From the NCBI GenBank assembly GCA_020636435.1, contig JACJXX010000001.1:2435001-2499000 (forward strand): a stretch of 64,000 bases of DNA. Direction: 5' to 3'. Numbering within the stretch: position 1 is the stretch's first letter; each line of letters begins with the position of its first letter. The notes under the pieces were generated by a model that had not been told where the DNA came from, did not search any database, and was given only the letters and a program-made list of their open reading frames with translations. Positions 61,504 through 64,000 of this stretch are shown here, piece by piece. The DNA is from Lewinellaceae bacterium (GTDB lineage: Bacteria; Bacteroidota; Bacteroidia; Chitinophagales; Saprospiraceae). The position numbers and the translations under genes were made by a program.

Positions 61504-62259
61504 CTATCCAGCTGGCTGGAGGGACAAACCCAACCGAAACCCGACGAGGATGCTGCGAAGCGTCGGGATGTTGTAGGAGCGGTAGGAGACGCGGCAGCGC
61601 CTGGCGCCGCTGGTCCAGCTGCCGCCGCGGGACACGCGGACAACGCCCTGCTCCCGATCCACCCAGGCAGAACCATCGGTAGGCGCCCCCTGGTAATCGG
61701 CATGCCAGTGATCCTCCACCCACTCCCGTACGTTCCCACTCATGTCGTAAAGGCCTAACTCATTCGGTTTCTTCTGGCCTACAGCTTTCGTTTCTCCGTG
61801 GCTGTTTTCCTCATACCACCCTACCTCCTTCAATTTATTGCCCCCGGCATATTTGTAACCCCGGCCCCTGTTCCCGCCACGCGCGGCGTATTCCCACTCC
61901 GCTTCCGTCAGCAAGCGATAACCTTTGCCTGTCAACTCATTCAATTTCTTGATGAACACCTGGGTATCTTCCCAAGATACGCTCTCCACCGGCCGCTTAT
62001 TCCCCTGAAAAAAGGAGGGGTTATTCTCCTCCCCCATCACCGCCTTCCATAGCGCCTGGGTGGCCGGGTATTTGCCGATGCAAAAGCCGTCTAGCTTCAC
62101 CTGATGAACCGGCTTTTCCCAATCATATGCGTCTGAATCCTCACTTCCCATCGCAAAGACGCCGCCTTTCACCCGAATCATCTCGAAGGAGAAGCCGTTG
62201 GGCAAGGCCTCAACCAATTTAGGAAGTAAATCTATCGCAGAATAACTTGATAGGTTCAT
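61504..62259 (-). CDS. FGE/SUMF1-type (C-type lectin fold) protein with putative DGR variable region
   Basis: 251 residues, no signal peptide. The domain has EMIRVKGGVFAMGSE, HQVKLDGFCIGKYPATQALW, PVESVSWEDTQVFIKKLN, RLLTEAEWEYAARGG, NELGLYDMSGNVREWVEDHW and RVSRGGSW, i.e. the formylglycine-generating-enzyme fold, a C-type lectin relative. The catalytic Cys pair of true FGE is not evident, so it is probably a binding module. The last 30 residues (GSWTSGARRC ... PTLRSIL, GFRL) match the layout of DGR-diversified lectin proteins: positions that are Asn in typical templates are Thr, Ser, Gly, Arg, Tyr, Ile and Leu here. Its start overlaps the stop of the TIR-COR gene (TAATG). Confidence 0.85.
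   Translation of the reverse strand: MNLSSYSAIDLLPKLVEALPNGFSFEMIRVKGGVFAMGSEDSDAYDWEKPVHQVKLDGFCIGKYPATQALWKAVMGEENNPSFFQGNKRPVESVSWEDTQVFIKKLNELTGKGYRLLTEAEWEYAARGGNRGRGYKYAGGNKLKEVGWYEENSHGETKAVGQKKPNELGLYDMSGNVREWVEDHWHADYQGAPTDGSAWVDREQGVVRVSRGGSWTSGARRCRVSYRSYNIPTLRSILVGFRLGLSLQPAG
61531..61620 (-). other. Putative DGR variable region at the 3' end of the lectin-fold gene
   Basis: Starting from the conserved Ser-Trp, the codons are ACC AGC GGC, GCC AGG CGC TGC CGC, GTC TCC TAC CGC, TCC TAC AAC ATC, CCG ACG CTT CGC, AGC ATC CTC, then GTC GGG TTT CGG. At nearly all positions where known DGR templates carry AAC, a NNC codon is found, as adenine-specific mutagenesis would produce. High GC also favours C at third positions, so this alone is suggestive, not proof. 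Confidence 0.5.
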
Positions 62260-64000
62260 TATTCACTCTTGATATCTTTGATTATCCGTTTGAGCTTTTT
62301 AATCACCTCCAGCCACTTTTCATCCCTTTCTTCCCGACGTGGAATAGTGGCGATCCAGTCTTCCGGCTTCCCGGCGCCCTGCTTTTTCATAAACCAGGCT
62401 CCCTCGGTATCACAGGCCCGCAGGAATATCGGAACAATCGGAAGTTCATCAGACTTCTCATAGGCTGCTTTGAGTTCTACATTCCAGATGTAATTGGAAT
62501 TCATAAATGCAGGGCTGATAAGAAGCAGAAAGATATCGGCCTGAGTGAGTGCCTCTTTGATCTTTTCATCCCAATCTTCACCGGGTTTTATCTGGCCGTC
62601 ATACCAAGGCTCCACATAACCGTCTCGTTTGAGTTGAGCAAAGTGAATTTCAAACTCATTCCGGTAAGCCGCATCTTCCGAGGCATACATAAAAAAAATT
62701 CGCTTGGGGGTAATGCCAGGCTTTACTTCAAGTATACCATGGCCATCCTTGCTGAGTAGCTTTGCAAAAGCACGAAATTCACCCTGAACCCCGTTTTCAC
62801 ACAGGATCACTTTGTTTTCTGATGGATGTTTCAAAAGGTTCCCGATTTTAACAAAATCCTGCTCATTTAGGGAAACCTGGATTTCAGGATTGTCCTGGTT
62901 GATCTCCTGAAATTGGGCGAAAATCTGCCGCATAACTTCCGGGGCATTATCCTGGACGGATACTTTGATCCATCTTTTGCTATAATCACATTCTACCAGG
63001 CCGAGGGGTTTTCCAAAGGCGATGCCACTTTTCCAAACCAGGTTCTCGTATGCCTCGGAACCAAAACGGGCAATAAACCGCAGCATTGCGCTCTTGGGCA
63101 GGAAGTTCGGATAGTAAAGGACAAAGGAAGTTTCTAATTTGAGGTATCCCAGTGCATAGTCCAACTTTTCAGGCCTCTCCTTTGGAAGATACTGTGGGGC
63201 GACAAAAATAGTCCCGGTAGGTTCCCTGACGGCAAAGATCAGCTCAAATTGCTTCATCAAAGCAATGATTTGCTCTGAATCAAAATTCCCTACGCTTTCT
63301 TTTAGCTGCTCCAGTATCTTTTCTACGTGGGCCTGGCTAAACTTACCATCATTGCGCATTACACTATAATCCAGCACCTTGTAGATAATTTCCGTTACCC
63401 ATGGAGGCTTGACAAACACGGTGTTTTTGAGTTCGGGAATAGCAGGATAATACAAAATCACGCCAATGTCGTGCAGGTAACTGGTCAACGTATCCAGAAT
63501 AGAATCACCATCACTTGATCTGTTATTGCTGATCCCGGGGCTAATCCCTTCGCAAAAATCCGTGTATTCCTGCCAGGAGAAGACGGCTTCATCTGCAGGC
63601 AAGGCCCTCAGTTCTGTCTTTATGTGCAGCCACTTTTCATCGAATGAATATTTTGACTTGGTTTCAGCCAACCGCTGAATGAGGCTGTTTTGAAATGACA
63701 TGAAACGCCAAAGGCCGTATTCCTTTTTTTCCAACCTGGCGTCTTTCACGCTAAGGCGAAAGATCTGATTATCGTGAAGCTGATATTTCCGTTTATCGGA
63801 ATCAGGAACGGGCACCTCTTTCGATTCATCCATTTTGTTTTGGGCCAGGTAGGTAAACGGTATTTCGCTCTGTCCACAGAAATAACGTAGGTTTTCCAAC
63901 CAATAGACATAAGGAAAATGCTCGACAGGGATGTTCTTTTTTACCGGCTTTCCATCTTCATAAAGCCGGATCTGCGTCTGTTTTACGCCCTGTATGTTTG
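62259..64000 (-). CDS. TIR-COR-Roc protein, N-terminal part beyond the window
   Basis: The frame is open to the window edge; the reading continues upstream of 63,899 as ENGKPVKKNIPVEHFPYVYW-like sequence (residues QIRLYEDGKPVKKN are visible), so the true start lies outside. The visible order is the end of a Roc GTPase with the G4 motif NKMD (IPFTYLAQNKMDE), a COR domain (SYLHDIGVILYYPAIPELKN, FVKPPWVTEIIYKVLD), and a C-terminal TIR domain (FFMYASEDAAYRNEFEIHF, WYDGQIKPGEDWDEKI, ADIFLLLISPAFMNSNY, NVELKAAYE). The Glu of VELKAAYE sits where the NADase catalytic Glu lies. Probably an LRR-Roc-COR-TIR switch; TIR activity on NAD is inferred. Coupled to the lectin-fold gene. Confidence 0.88.
   Translation of the reverse strand, partial: NIQGVKQTQIRLYEDGKPVKKNIPVEHFPYVYWLENLRYFCGQSEIPFTYLAQNKMDESKEVPVPDSDKRKYQLHDNQIFRLSVKDARLEKKEYGLWRFMSFQNSLIQRLAETKSKYSFDEKWLHIKTELRALPADEAVFSWQEYTDFCEGISPGISNNRSSDGDSILDTLTSYLHDIGVILYYPAIPELKNTVFVKPPWVTEIIYKVLDYSVMRNDGKFSQAHVEKILEQLKESVGNFDSEQIIALMKQFELIFAVREPTGTIFVAPQYLPKERPEKLDYALGYLKLETSFVLYYPNFLPKSAMLRFIARFGSEAYENLVWKSGIAFGKPLGLVECDYSKRWIKVSVQDNAPEVMRQIFAQFQEINQDNPEIQVSLNEQDFVKIGNLLKHPSENKVILCENGVQGEFRAFAKLLSKDGHGILEVKPGITPKRIFFMYASEDAAYRNEFEIHFAQLKRDGYVEPWYDGQIKPGEDWDEKIKEALTQADIFLLLISPAFMNSNYIWNVELKAAYEKSDELPIVPIFLRACDTEGAWFMKKQGAGKPEDWIATIPRREERDEKWLEVIKKLKRIIKDIKSE

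Overview
The window looks like the chromosome of a Bacteroidota bacterium, most likely a Saprospiria/Lewinella-like marine lineage. The evidence is type IX secretion (T9SS) C-terminal sorting domains of types A and B, Bacteroidota-type promoters (TTG, about 20 nt, TAnnTTTG), a GH97 enzyme, CRTAC1, PspC-GIN and DUF4331 proteins, and the gene order rplM-rpsI-rpsB-tsf-pyrH. Coding regions look GC-rich; several spacers and one mobile element are AT-rich. I recognised no rRNA, tRNA, CRISPR array or intact transposase gene.

Layout: 0.1-6.3 kb holds an Rpn-type nuclease, a PadR-PspC pair, a Phd/YoeB toxin-antitoxin pair and a TPR lipoprotein. 6.7-10.5 kb holds two tandem DUF4331 paralogues, only one with a T9SS tail. 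11.6-14.1 kb is a ligase-associated DEXH helicase without its usual partners. 14.3-23.8 kb holds two large T9SS cargo genes, both altered by mobile-element insertion. 24.2-30.4 kb holds a subtilisin, a TPR-CHAT caspase-like lipoprotein and an opposing sigma/anti-sigma-like pair. 31.3-37.5 kb has an amidohydrolase, a GH97 glycosidase and a decayed type-B T9SS cargo pseudogene. 37.6-45.7 kb has CRTAC1, HD, HtrA, beta-lactamase-like, ComF and four-helix-bundle genes. 45.8-49.1 kb is the ribosomal protein/EF-Ts/UMP kinase block. 49.4-60.8 kb has a metalloprotease, a thioredoxin/MsrA-like fusion, a VOC remnant, an esterase, a kinase-M23-aminotransferase fusion and a GMC dehydrogenase pair. 61.1-64 kb is a TIR-COR-Roc protein overlapping a formylglycine-generating-enzyme-like (C-type lectin fold) protein.

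Two things stand out. First, the window is full of small non-autonomous inverted-repeat elements (MITE-like). For several, the boundaries and target duplications can be proved by eye: a family with about 22-bp ends and 8-bp duplications (four copies, one nested inside another), a 337-bp element at CTAG, a 94-bp element with a 9-bp duplication, a 163-bp element with a 3-bp duplication and a 157-bp element at CTAG. Three insertions lie in genes for T9SS-exported surface proteins: one displaces a signal peptide by exactly 60 in-frame codons, one cuts off the sorting domain, and one breaks the middle of a gene. Second, the TIR-COR gene is translationally coupled to a lectin-fold protein whose C-terminus has the pattern of a diversity-generating retroelement (DGR) variable region. 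The reverse transcriptase and template are not in this window. This is the best candidate for an undescribed, possibly self-diversifying, conflict system here.
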